In this document: positions 33,478-41,621 of the stretch, one piece after another
Layout: every line of letters starts with the position of its first letter
How positions within the stretch are numbered: position 1 is the stretch's first letter
Assembly (NCBI GenBank): GCA_003054695.1
Contig: QAZA01000053.1
Location: 168,224 to 232,223 of the forward strand
Direction: 5' to 3'
Origin: Verrucomicrobia bacterium LW23
GTDB taxonomy: Bacteria; Verrucomicrobiota; Verrucomicrobiia; Methylacidiphilales; UBA1321
DNA: 64,000 bases
Position numbers and translations under genes: made by a program
Notes under the pieces: model-generated
Databases searched by the model: none
What the model was told of the DNA's origin: nothing
What the model saw: the letters and a program-made list of their open reading frames with translations, nothing else

Positions 33478-34680
33478 TCACGTCGCACAAGTCTCAGGGA
33501 GAGTGTGCGTGGCTTTCTGCGCAGCCGGCAACGCGGAAAACCGGTGGATCTGCAGGGCGAGTTCATTAGCCAGCGGCTGAAAAATGGTGCGCATTCCGCG
33601 CGGCTGCGGGTAATCCCAGAGACCATTGTGGCAGTGGCGATTGTTGGTCCACCCAGGGTGGTTGACGATGGGATAGAGGCATATTCCATGCAAATGGACT
33701 CCTTCTCCAAGAGCAAGCGCCACTTCATCACACACATATCGAAGCCAGGCGGGGCGTGCCTCGCCTTCCGTGCCGGTTTCGGCGATAAACACGGGACGCT
33801 TGTAACGCATAAAAACTTCGATCAACATCTGGTGCAGTGGACGGTACAAAGGGTGGCCATGAAAGATGTGCAGATGCCTCTTCTTATCCGGTCGTTCCTT
33901 GCAGACGACCCACTGATTGTTCGGATAATAGTTAAGGCCAAGTATATCCAGATACTCTGGCCGTCCGCCCAGTTCCGGTTTAAGGCGCCCCGAAATCATA
34001 TCCCATGCCTGAAACTGTGCCTTGCGATAGGCCTCGGCACTGTTCTGCGCCCGTTTGCTTCCCGGTTCGCCCACCACATTGATGATGGGATCCGTGTGCA
34101 CAATGCGGATACTTCGATCGACCTCCCACAGCGCGTTTATGCAGGCCAGCGCCGCGCGGACAAGCTGTGTTTTAAGCTCGTCGCCGCGCTTCCTTTTGCA
34201 TGGATTAAACTGAGCCACATGGCCTCCGGCCCACGCGAAGTACGAGATTTCATTGATGGGCGCGATAAACGGTGCTTTTCCGGTCTCCTCCACATAGAGT
34301 CTCGCAAAGGCAGCTGAGAACCGGGCAAACCGCTCCACAAATGCGGGCTTGAAAATCGCGATATCATCCGGCCAGCCATAATGGCACAGGTCCCAGATCA
34401 CGGTTATGCCCAACTCTTTCGCGGCCCGGATAGTGGGAAGCACCGTGTCGAAGTCGAAAACGCCCGGCTGGGGCTCAATAAGATGCCACCGCACGCCTTC
34501 GCGAACGGTACGTATGCCAAAAGCGAGAAGCCTTTGGTAGTCCTGACGGACGAGCACATCGTGTCTGGTGGCCCGTATCATATCGATCCGTCGCCCTGAC
34601 ACCAGCCGCTGCATGGAACACTCGAATCCTCCCATAAAGAAAGTCGGGAAGAGGACATTAGCAGAAACAGTATTGTTCAC
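33478..34680 (-). CDS. Clan-A glycoside hydrolase-like protein
   Basis: 400 residues, no signal peptide. The barrel begins MGGFECSMQRLVSGRRIDMI and has YQRLLAFGIRTVREGVRWHL; the acid/base Glu144 is in IAPINEISYFAW, and the likely nucleophile is in PVFIAETGTEGEAR (near 300). LDILGLNYYPNNQWV lies between. The layout is the same as in the protein at 16154-17446 but the sequences are well separated. Related proteins occur beside glycosyltransferases and UDP-galactopyranose mutase. The downstream gene (32 bp) is a manganese catalase. Substrate unknown; could act on a phospho- or nucleotide-linked sugar in the cytosol. Confidence 0.7.
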   Translation of the reverse strand: MNNTVSANVLFPTFFMGGFECSMQRLVSGRRIDMIRATRHDVLVRQDYQRLLAFGIRTVREGVRWHLIEPQPGVFDFDTVLPTIRAAKELGITVIWDLCHYGWPDDIAIFKPAFVERFARFSAAFARLYVEETGKAPFIAPINEISYFAWAGGHVAQFNPCKRKRGDELKTQLVRAALACINALWEVDRSIRIVHTDPIINVVGEPGSKRAQNSAEAYRKAQFQAWDMISGRLKPELGGRPEYLDILGLNYYPNNQWVVCKERPDKKRHLHIFHGHPLYRPLHQMLIEVFMRYKRPVFIAETGTEGEARPAWLRYVCDEVALALGEGVHLHGICLYPIVNHPGWTNNRHCHNGLWDYPQPRGMRTIFQPLANELALQIHRFSALPAAQKATHTLPETCAT

Positions 34681-35137
34681 GGGAAAAGCATAAAGCTAAC
34701 ATCATGCCATATTACAAATAAACCTAAATGAGGCTATTTTATAAGAATTAACTCGTGGTGATGCGGGAACTTATGTGCTTTAGCGAGGAGAATGAGTGCA
34801 GGTGTTGTGCAAACTGCAAGACATAGATGCATACTGCAATAACTATAATCCGCAGAGTATTGTAAAACCTGCTCAATACCATTTATCCTATAGCAAGATG
34901 TTATAATGATTTTACAGAACAGAATAAGAGGCCATTTGAAACAACGAAGCCAGTACTCCACCCTATAGCCTCATACTATGAAGCTGATAGCCTGCGGTTA
35001 TGTGATGACCTTGCAAGCTAAGCGCTTCTCAAAATGGCACGGAATCTGCCTCGATACGGCGTGATTTCAGGTGTCGGAATACCATATCGGATTTCATATC
35101 GATTATCGAATATTGTCAGGATAAACGGGCATAACTT
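34681..35137. other. AT-rich non-coding interval
   Basis: No credible gene on either strand. It must hold the divergent promoters of the glycosidase-like gene and the ABC transporter. No clear palindrome or promoter pair was recognised. Confidence 0.4.
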
Positions 35138-36970
35138 ATGAGTAAGGCCATTAATCTCAATTTGCTGGATGGTCGTTCATTGTCTCAAAAGCAGGAGACT
35201 ATCCGTTCCGGCACCGCAGCTGTAACGGAAAGCGCGCTCTGGACATTAGTGTGTCCTTATGTTGTAAAACACCGATTCATGCTGGCGCTGGTGCTTGTGC
35301 TCAATGTATTACCGGGCCTTGCTGTTGCGTTTCAGACTCTGGCGCCTAAGTATATTGTTGATGATATTCTGACAGTGCCAGGCCTTTCCCTTTCCGACCG
35401 CTGGTGGTGTCTTGCCGGCATGGTCGGCATCTGGCTTTTTTTCGCTGCGATTCTGCGCATGCTGAGCTGGTACCTGAGCTATCGCGTCTTTACGTCCGTG
35501 AGGGAAAACGTAGTTATGGATCTCCGGTCCCGCTGCTTTCGTCATATCAACCAGTTGTGCATGGGCTTTCATGGAAAGCATTCGAGCGGTGATCTTTTTA
35601 GCTATGTGCTCGGTTCTCCAATTGGTATTATCTCAGGCTATTATCATAACCTTATGATGAATGTACCTAATGCGGCCAGTGCTTTTATATGCTGTACTCT
35701 CTGGATATTTATGTGGGACTGGTGCCTGACTATCCTCCTTGTGAGCCTTGTCTTCGCTACTGTCTTTGTCATTCGTCTTTCCCATTCGGAACTGGAGAAA
35801 CTGCAATCGGAATTTCAGGCTGTCGAAATGAAAGTGACGGGTAAAGTATCCGATCTCTTTCGCGGCAACCGTGAGATGAAAATGCATGCAGTGGAAGATC
35901 GTATGACGGAAGTGTTCGACGAACAGGCAGAAGCGCTTCGACTAAAGACGTACGATCGGGATATTCGCACGCATCATGTCAATATGTTTCATGAAGGGGT
36001 CGGATGCATTTTCTTCGTATTTGTTATCGTACTGGCATCCTGGCGGTACCTGGAGCAGGTGATAACGGCGGGAGAATTCTTTGGGTATCTGGGAGCCTAT
36101 ATTGCTTTACAAGGTCCCGTAGGGCTCCTCTTTAGCTTAGGAACAGGAAGAGCAAATGCAGAGGTAAGTGCAAAGCGTCTGCTGGAACTTCTCTATACAG
36201 TCAGTTCCACTCCCGATCCCCGAGACAATATAAGAATTCCCTCGCCCCGTGAAGATATAACATTCCGGGATGTCAGCTTTTCTTACGATCATACTCCTGT
36301 TCTTCACAACATTGATTTGGTGATCCCCTACGGACAGAGAGTTGCTTTGGTAGGACCTTCCGGCGCGGGCAAGAGTACGCTGGCCAAGCTGGCGATGCGG
36401 CTCTATGACGCGGGTTCGGGCACCGTTTATCTGGGTAATCACAACGTCCGGGAGTGCCGCAGCAGCGATATCCGACGGAGGTTCGGTGTTGTCCCGCAGG
36501 ATCCCTTCTTCTTCCACGCTTCCATTCGGGAGAATCTGCTGCTAATTTGCCCGGGCGCCACGGAAGCCGATCTTCGTTCCGTATGCCAAACCGCCAAAAT
36601 GTGGGACTTTATCGAGCAACTGCCGCAGAAACTCGATACCGTGATAGGTGAGGGCGGATGCCGTCTCTCCGGAGGGCAGCGGCAGCGCCTGGCGATTGCA
36701 CGCGCGCTGCTCAATCAGCCTGATTACTTTCTCTTCGACGAGGCAACGAGCGCGCTGGATTGCGTGAACGAAGCGTTGGTGCGCGAAGCGCTGGACCACG
36801 TGGTCCGCAACCGTACCGCGATATTCGTGGCGCATCGCCTTACTACGATTAAAGACTGCGACCGCATCCTCGTTATCGATAACGGCAGCATCATTCAGGA
36901 TGGCACTTTCAAGGAACTCAGCTCCAGACCCGGCATGTTCCGCGAGATGGTGAACCAGAATCGCTTTTAA
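35138..36970 (+). CDS. ABC transporter, fused permease and ATPase (exporter)
   Basis: 610 residues, the standard length for a half-transporter. Six membrane helices occupy about 45-320 (VVKHRFMLALVLVLNVLPGL, LAGMVGIWLFFAAILRML, FICCTLWIFMWDWCLTILLV, GVGCIFFVFVIVLASWRYLE). The ATPase domain has Walker A LVGPSGAGKSTLAKLA, Q-loop FGVVPQDPFFF, signature LSGGQRQRLAIARALL, Walker B YFLFDEATSALD and switch FVAHRLTTIKDCDRI. It would dimerise in the inner membrane and export a lipid, peptide or drug. No accessory gene is adjacent, so the cargo is unknown. Confidence 0.93.
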   Translation: MSKAINLNLLDGRSLSQKQETIRSGTAAVTESALWTLVCPYVVKHRFMLALVLVLNVLPGLAVAFQTLAPKYIVDDILTVPGLSLSDRWWCLAGMVGIWLFFAAILRMLSWYLSYRVFTSVRENVVMDLRSRCFRHINQLCMGFHGKHSSGDLFSYVLGSPIGIISGYYHNLMMNVPNAASAFICCTLWIFMWDWCLTILLVSLVFATVFVIRLSHSELEKLQSEFQAVEMKVTGKVSDLFRGNREMKMHAVEDRMTEVFDEQAEALRLKTYDRDIRTHHVNMFHEGVGCIFFVFVIVLASWRYLEQVITAGEFFGYLGAYIALQGPVGLLFSLGTGRANAEVSAKRLLELLYTVSSTPDPRDNIRIPSPREDITFRDVSFSYDHTPVLHNIDLVIPYGQRVALVGPSGAGKSTLAKLAMRLYDAGSGTVYLGNHNVRECRSSDIRRRFGVVPQDPFFFHASIRENLLLICPGATEADLRSVCQTAKMWDFIEQLPQKLDTVIGEGGCRLSGGQRQRLAIARALLNQPDYFLFDEATSALDCVNEALVREALDHVVRNRTAIFVAHRLTTIKDCDRILVIDNGSIIQDGTFKELSSRPGMFREMVNQNRF

Positions 36971-37155
36971 CCCTTGCGCAGGCGACCTTCTGTCGGGACA
37001 GGCGCCGGGCTAGCTTAGTCGGGCAACGCGTCCGTTACGGGCGCCGGGCACTTCTCCGTAGCATACGTTTTCAGGTCTACCGGCTCGGCGGTGCATGCAT
37101 TGGCAAAAGGGCCGGTAATATCCTCAAATCCATCGAGCGCCATGGGTTCCAGTGA

Positions 37156-37206
37156 GTACAGCCGCATGGATTCCGTGATGACAGACTCCGTGTAGGGCAG
37201 GCGTCG
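37156..37206 (-). pseudogene. Possible cytochrome P450 K-helix fragment
   Basis: Within a minus-strand open frame (37015-37425) the 17 residues RRLPYTESVITESMRLY match the P450 K-helix pattern LPY-x-E-x-V-x-x-E-x-x-RLY, including the ExxR pair. The residues after it (SLEPMALDGFEDITGPF...) do not look like P450, and upstream is transposase relic. This would be a tiny scrap left by insertions and deletions; chance similarity cannot be excluded. Confidence 0.25.
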
Positions 37207-37217
37207 TGTATCGGCGA

Positions 37218-37671
37218 TTAAGCAAACCTCCCGGACGCGTTCCGCACTTGCCACGCGCCCCCGACGAGGCCTTGTACGGTGCCAAAAGCCGGTCGATCTG
37301 CGCCGCGCTGAACGCCAGCACCTTGCGCCGCAACTCCGCCGAAAGCTTGCCGTAATGCTTCTGATAATGCGGCAGCCATAGCTCCCGCAGCGCCACCAGA
37401 CGCTTCCCGCACGCCTGCTCCGCAAAGCGCCACAGCCGCTCGTACACCTCCACCACGTCCGCCCCGTAGCGCGACGGCCGACCCTTCTTCACGGACGTCT
37501 CTCCTCCCAACCCACATTCCCGCTCATCATCTTGATCGCATGCTTGCGGCTATACCCAAACTACTCGCACAACTCGTCAAGCAAGCGACTCTTTCCCTCT
37601 TTCCCACGCCCCACGTAACGCTGGCACATCCGCGGCAACAACTCTTCTCGTACTCCTAAACTCATCGACAT
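37218..37671 (-). pseudogene. N-terminal relic of an IS transposase (DDE integrase type)
   Basis: Starting at the ATG pair 37671/37665 behind AAGGAG, the frame reads SLGVREELLPRMCQRYVGRG, KEGKSRLLDELCE, then an in-frame TAG (37563-37561), then FGYSRKHAIKMMSG. A frameshift near 37515 moves the sense to another frame: VKKGRPSRYGADVVEVYERL, CGKRLVALRELWLPHYQKHY, QIDRLLAPYK and GTRPG, where similarity ends near 37225. The DDE catalytic core is missing. Thus it is a dead 5' part with a nonsense mutation, a frameshift and a truncation. The fragment at the right end of the window (63688-64000) has the central part of the same transposase family. Confidence 0.8.
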
Positions 37672-37684
37672 CGTCTCCTTGTGA

Positions 37685-37765
37685 CGGTGTCACCCTTTTT
37701 GAGTCAACTTCCTTCTTCTTCACCCCTCCTCACCGCTTCCTTCGGTGTCAAAACTTTTGAGGCAA
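37685..37765. repeat. Two related 22-bp repeats at the IS relic end
   Basis: The 22-bp segments 37685-37706 and 37744-37765 run in the same direction, both starting GGTGTCA and ending TTTTGAG-x-CAA, and agree at about 17 of 22 positions. They lie just upstream of the transposase relic start and 37 bp apart, a layout typical of repeated transposase-binding sites at an insertion-sequence end. Confidence 0.5.
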
Positions 37766-37903
37766 CAGGCCCTTGAATTTCCTTTACTGGAATTTTTACG
37801 CCACGCACCGTGAGCGTTTTGCGACCAACCCTCGCGTCGGAATGATCATCAAAACCTGGGATCAAGAGCCGTCAGCCAACAAGGCGGAGAGCTATTCATC
37901 TGA

Positions 37904-40618
37904 TCACTGAGGTTTTGGGTACGAGGGAACGCCATCATCGACAGGCTTCCATTGTATGGAGACTGGCGTCTCCTTTCCGCTAACTCCAGAGATAATGATT
38001 TCCTTTTCATCCGCCTGAACGGACAGATTCTTTTCAGCGCCGTTCATGGCAAGCACAGTGACGAAGATCGCTTTTGTCTGGTCTCTTGCTGTCAGGATGG
38101 CGACATCTCGTTTCCCGTCGCGCCAGACATAATTTTCCTCTTTCTTTACGGAGCTTTCAAACTGCTGTTTGGACAGGTTGAGAATTTTGCCGGGCACGCC
38201 TTTTACGGTAAACGCAAAGTCGTTGCCTTCCGATGTCATATCCTGCGCCGCTGTCAGCAAGCGAAAGTGAAATGTTCGTGGTTGTGGGCATTCTATTTTA
38301 TCCACGATAACTACGGCTCCGGTGGTAAGGTAAGTGATGCTGCGAAGGTAGGTGGGATAGAAGCTTTGGGCGGGCTCTCTGCTATCCTGCAAAAGGTAGA
38401 CGCCGCCAAGATCGCACATGTAGCTATGCCATGCGGGGTGATGCATAACGTTGGTTACTGCAGCGTGCCTTTTGATCTTGCTATAGGTGTTGCCCATGCC
38501 GAACCAGGCTTGCCCCCCGCCTAATTGATCCACAAGTTGATTTTGCTGCTTATCGCGGCCCTCGAAGGCCACGAGATTGTGATGACGCGAAAGCTTGGTA
38601 CGTGCATAGTTGGAGCCGGGAATGACATTTGCTTCGCCATAGTAAAAGGTGAAGTTCCCCTGATCCGGTGCGCCATGGCCATTGGTGTAGCCGTTGCCCA
38701 TGAGCGTGCTGGCGGTATGGCCCGTGGCTGGGCCGCAACGCAGGCCAAAGAAGCTTGCGTCCGGTGCCCAGCTGCTACGTGCTGTGAAGATGCCGATATC
38801 AGTCTGGTCATTCTGCAAAGGAAGGTCTGACTGGATTGCGGTCGCCACATTGTTATCGAGCCAGAAAATAGTGCGCCAGTTGCCTGCCCCTATTTCGATG
38901 CCCGCCTGAGGCTCGTAGTTCTTTTCCATGATTCCCGCAAGCAGTTGGGCGCGGCTATCCTTAAGCCGGGAAGCGATGTAGCGGAACTGGGCGCCGCTCG
39001 AAAACATCTTTGGCTCCGAATCGCCATAGGTGAAGAAACCGCGATTTCCGGGAAGCAAAGCGTGGACACGCGAGCTGAGACTACGCACTGAGGCGGTATC
39101 TACAAAGGATCGGGGGCCGTCGGTAAGTTGCTCGGCCAGCACGGCGAAGTCAAAATAGGGACGCAGGCCGTAATCCTGGTAGAGGAAGCCCTCCATGGCT
39201 CCCCCGTCTTTGGGCTGGATGGCTTCCACCACATAGAAATTTTCCATCGCCTCGTCCATCCACGTCTTCGGTTCAGATGGCTCCAGTGGCGAGTCGGTTT
39301 CACCCCAGAGTACCGATGCGGCGCAGGCCAGCGCGCTATAGTTAAACCAGTTATGGTTTGCAGAGTGCTGGGTTCCGCGCCACATGGCGGCGCTGGAATT
39401 GATGGGATCGCGCATCCACCGGGCTCGGTCAATGATAGCTTTACGAATCTTTGACCGCTCCTCCGAAGTCAGATCATCGTAGAGCCAGTCGTAGACCGCA
39501 CAAAGACCAAAAATCTGCTGCGACAGGGGGAGGTCGCGCAGGGGCAACCCCCATTCGATGGTGGCATCAATCCATTTGTTGAGCACAGTACGTGCTTTTG
39601 CTCTAAGGGTCTCGTTTGGTTCCAGCTTTACAACAAGTGCCAGTGGAGCAAGTTTTTCCGCATAGGGGCGCAACGGATCCTCCGCGTCCAGATTGGGCTT
39701 TCCGGGAACAGGCTCGGCAATAATGGTTTCCACCTGAGCCCGAAGTCTGCTCACATACGGCTGGAATGCGGCATCCTGATACCGTCTTTTCATCTCGGCG
39801 AGCGGAGTGCCGGCGAACAGATAGCGCGGGTGTGGCCCGGTAAGTTTCGAATGGGGAGTGTAAAGACTATCCGCGGAGGGCACTTGAACCTTTGCCTTAA
39901 TCTCACTCCAACGCTTGTTGTAGTTTGCCAGTTCCTGCGGGGCGCGCTCGGCGTTCACTTCGGCCAGGGTTTGAAAGCGGTCAGGGAACGTAGCTGTTAT
40001 AGCGGGGGAGTTTTCCGCCACGGTCAGGGAAGGATTTTTCCACTCCAGTTCGCCGTCTGAATTCATCAGATACATCAGCATGGATATCTTCTGAGTATTT
40101 GCGGGCATCGCAAAGACGGATTCCAGGTACGTCCATGGAACTTCACCGGTCGTTGGTATGACGTCCTGGGGTCGGCCCTTGCCATCGGGCTTTCGGCTGG
40201 GAGCGAGCCATTCGCTTACCCCTTTGGCAACGCCTTCCACAATGACTTGAACCGCAGGCCCCTGGCCCCCTTCACCAAGCAGCTTGACGTTTCCTCGTAC
40301 CCATACGGAGGCTCTCAGAAGGGTACCCGCTGGTACAGGGGGATTTGCAGGATCAAACTGGATCGCAACGCCCACCTGCAGGCGCGCCACGCCATCGGAA
40401 GTTGCGCGGCAAACAAGGTCGTCTCCTTCTTTGCGGAAGTGGAATGTGCCTTTGCCTGCCGGCGCTCCTGCCCACATGCCTTTTGGGCCTTTGGGGCCGG
40501 GGGCGACAATAGTCATGGACGGATCGCGAAGCAGACTTTTTTCCGGTTCGCCATGCAGGGAGGAGGTACCGAGGACCGCAGTCAGCGGCAATATGAGGCA
40601 AAGGAAGTGGAGTTTCAT
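37904..40618 (-). CDS. Secreted heparinase II/III-like polysaccharide lyase
   Basis: About 904 residues from the ATG at 40618, which gives a signal peptide (MKLHFLCLILPLTAVLGTSS, then LHGEPEK); the frame from 40681 adds 21 non-signal residues. An N-terminal beta-sandwich (about 30-215, TFHFRKEGDDLVCRATSDGV) is followed by an alpha-toroid (PHPRYLFAGTPLAEMKRRYQ, NSSAAMWRGTQHSANHNWFN) and a C-terminal beta domain of the heparinase II/III type (NYARTKLSRHHNLVAFEGRD, YLTTGAVVIVDKIECPQ). The HNWFN motif and later Tyr/His residues fit the lyase site. It would cleave an acidic polysaccharide in the periplasm or outside. A palindrome shared with the prepilin cassette lies 189 bp upstream. Confidence 0.85.
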   Translation of the reverse strand: MKLHFLCLILPLTAVLGTSSLHGEPEKSLLRDPSMTIVAPGPKGPKGMWAGAPAGKGTFHFRKEGDDLVCRATSDGVARLQVGVAIQFDPANPPVPAGTLLRASVWVRGNVKLLGEGGQGPAVQVIVEGVAKGVSEWLAPSRKPDGKGRPQDVIPTTGEVPWTYLESVFAMPANTQKISMLMYLMNSDGELEWKNPSLTVAENSPAITATFPDRFQTLAEVNAERAPQELANYNKRWSEIKAKVQVPSADSLYTPHSKLTGPHPRYLFAGTPLAEMKRRYQDAAFQPYVSRLRAQVETIIAEPVPGKPNLDAEDPLRPYAEKLAPLALVVKLEPNETLRAKARTVLNKWIDATIEWGLPLRDLPLSQQIFGLCAVYDWLYDDLTSEERSKIRKAIIDRARWMRDPINSSAAMWRGTQHSANHNWFNYSALACAASVLWGETDSPLEPSEPKTWMDEAMENFYVVEAIQPKDGGAMEGFLYQDYGLRPYFDFAVLAEQLTDGPRSFVDTASVRSLSSRVHALLPGNRGFFTYGDSEPKMFSSGAQFRYIASRLKDSRAQLLAGIMEKNYEPQAGIEIGAGNWRTIFWLDNNVATAIQSDLPLQNDQTDIGIFTARSSWAPDASFFGLRCGPATGHTASTLMGNGYTNGHGAPDQGNFTFYYGEANVIPGSNYARTKLSRHHNLVAFEGRDKQQNQLVDQLGGGQAWFGMGNTYSKIKRHAAVTNVMHHPAWHSYMCDLGGVYLLQDSREPAQSFYPTYLRSITYLTTGAVVIVDKIECPQPRTFHFRLLTAAQDMTSEGNDFAFTVKGVPGKILNLSKQQFESSVKKEENYVWRDGKRDVAILTARDQTKAIFVTVLAMNGAEKNLSVQADEKEIIISGVSGKETPVSIQWKPVDDGVPSYPKPQ

Positions 40619-40806
40619 GGTAAGTACTTGAAAAGGCGGGGTGGGCACCTGATGATGACAATCGGTTTCAGCGTCCCGCACGGGCGTTGCTGGGTTGGCC
40701 TTAGGCCAACGATCATTGGCCCCTTACACTGGCATCCGGCCAATATCCCCGGCTAATGGAGTTTTAATTGAAATGCCGATTTCCGGACGTGCTCTCAACT
40801 TCACAG

Positions 40807-40826
40807 CCATTCAAAGCATTGAATGG
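40807..40826. promoter_or_regulatory. Palindrome upstream of the heparinase gene, likely LacI operator
   Basis: CCATTCAA (40807-40814) and TTGAATGG (40819-40826) are perfect inverted arms around AGCA. The same 18-bp core recurs at 46956-46973 at the head of the prepilin cassette, beside a LacI-family gene. Exact recurrence at two co-functional genes makes an operator likely. Confidence 0.7.
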
Positions 40827-40878
40827 TTGAAGCCCCTCCTCGCTCAGGGTTGGGGCAGGATTCATGCGAGGCAAAAGC

Positions 40879-41607
40879 TCAATCCCGCCCTGTTGCCGTC
40901 TGCGCGGGCAGGATCTTGTCTCCAAAATCAACGGCGCCTGCCACGGTGGCCTGGTGCGAGCGTGAGCGCGCAGGGTGGAGCTCGTCTACAGTCTCCGCAA
41001 GATACGTGATTTCGCCGTTAACGGGAGCCACCTTCTCGGGGACTTCTGCCGCGGCCTTCTCGACGGCCTTGGCACAGCTGATCAACCAGGGTTGCGCCTC
41101 ACTCTCTGCGTCGGAAGGCAGTTCGAAGGTGACGATCCAGCGCCGCGCGATAAGTATTGTCGTCGTCACCCTGCCGCTTTCCTGTACGCGCATGGCTGGA
41201 AATCCCGCAAGCGATTTTGAGGCGTCCCGTTCTGCTTCGGATGTCTCAAATATCGCGATGCGCTCGGCCGCGCGCCCTGTGTCGGTGAGCTGTATCCTAA
41301 GCATCCTGTCAGCGCCCGCCTGAGCGTTTGTGGAGGAAGACTTGGGCCTGGCGTACTCACGTTTGGCAATAGCTATAAGATTGCCCGAGAAGAGGTTGTT
41401 GGCCTGGGACTTCCTGAGTTCCCATCCCGATGGACCGGGAGGAAAGAACTTTAACAGCTTCTGCGGTGACTCAGGGAGCACCAACAACTGCGGTGGAGCC
41501 GCGTGTGCCGCCGGATGAATGGTAATACAGATCAAACCCGTCATGATGTATGCCAGCATCCACATATACCAGAAGCTGTAAGCAGGACAGGGAACTTTCA
41601 TCTTCAT
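40879..41607 (-). CDS. Exported hypothetical protein downstream of the prepilin cassette
   Basis: 242 residues. An N-terminal signal or anchor (YSFWYMWMLAYIMTGLICIT) is followed by HPAAHAAPPQ, a plausible cleavage site. The mature part has LLKFFPPGPSGWELRKSQAN, NLFSGNLIAIAKREYA, MLRIQLTDTGRAAERIAIFE and a VTTTILIARRWIVTFELPSD strand pair, forming an alpha/beta domain. I do not recognise the family, but it begins 14 nt after the end of the large prepilin-like protein and is in the same operon, so it probably belongs to the same surface apparatus. The Met at 41601 is an alternative start. Confidence 0.65.
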   Translation of the reverse strand: MKMKVPCPAYSFWYMWMLAYIMTGLICITIHPAAHAAPPQLLVLPESPQKLLKFFPPGPSGWELRKSQANNLFSGNLIAIAKREYARPKSSSTNAQAGADRMLRIQLTDTGRAAERIAIFETSEAERDASKSLAGFPAMRVQESGRVTTTILIARRWIVTFELPSDAESEAQPWLISCAKAVEKAAAEVPEKVAPVNGEITYLAETVDELHPARSRSHQATVAGAVDFGDKILPAQTATGRD

Positions 41608-41621
41608 GACAGTGGTACTCC

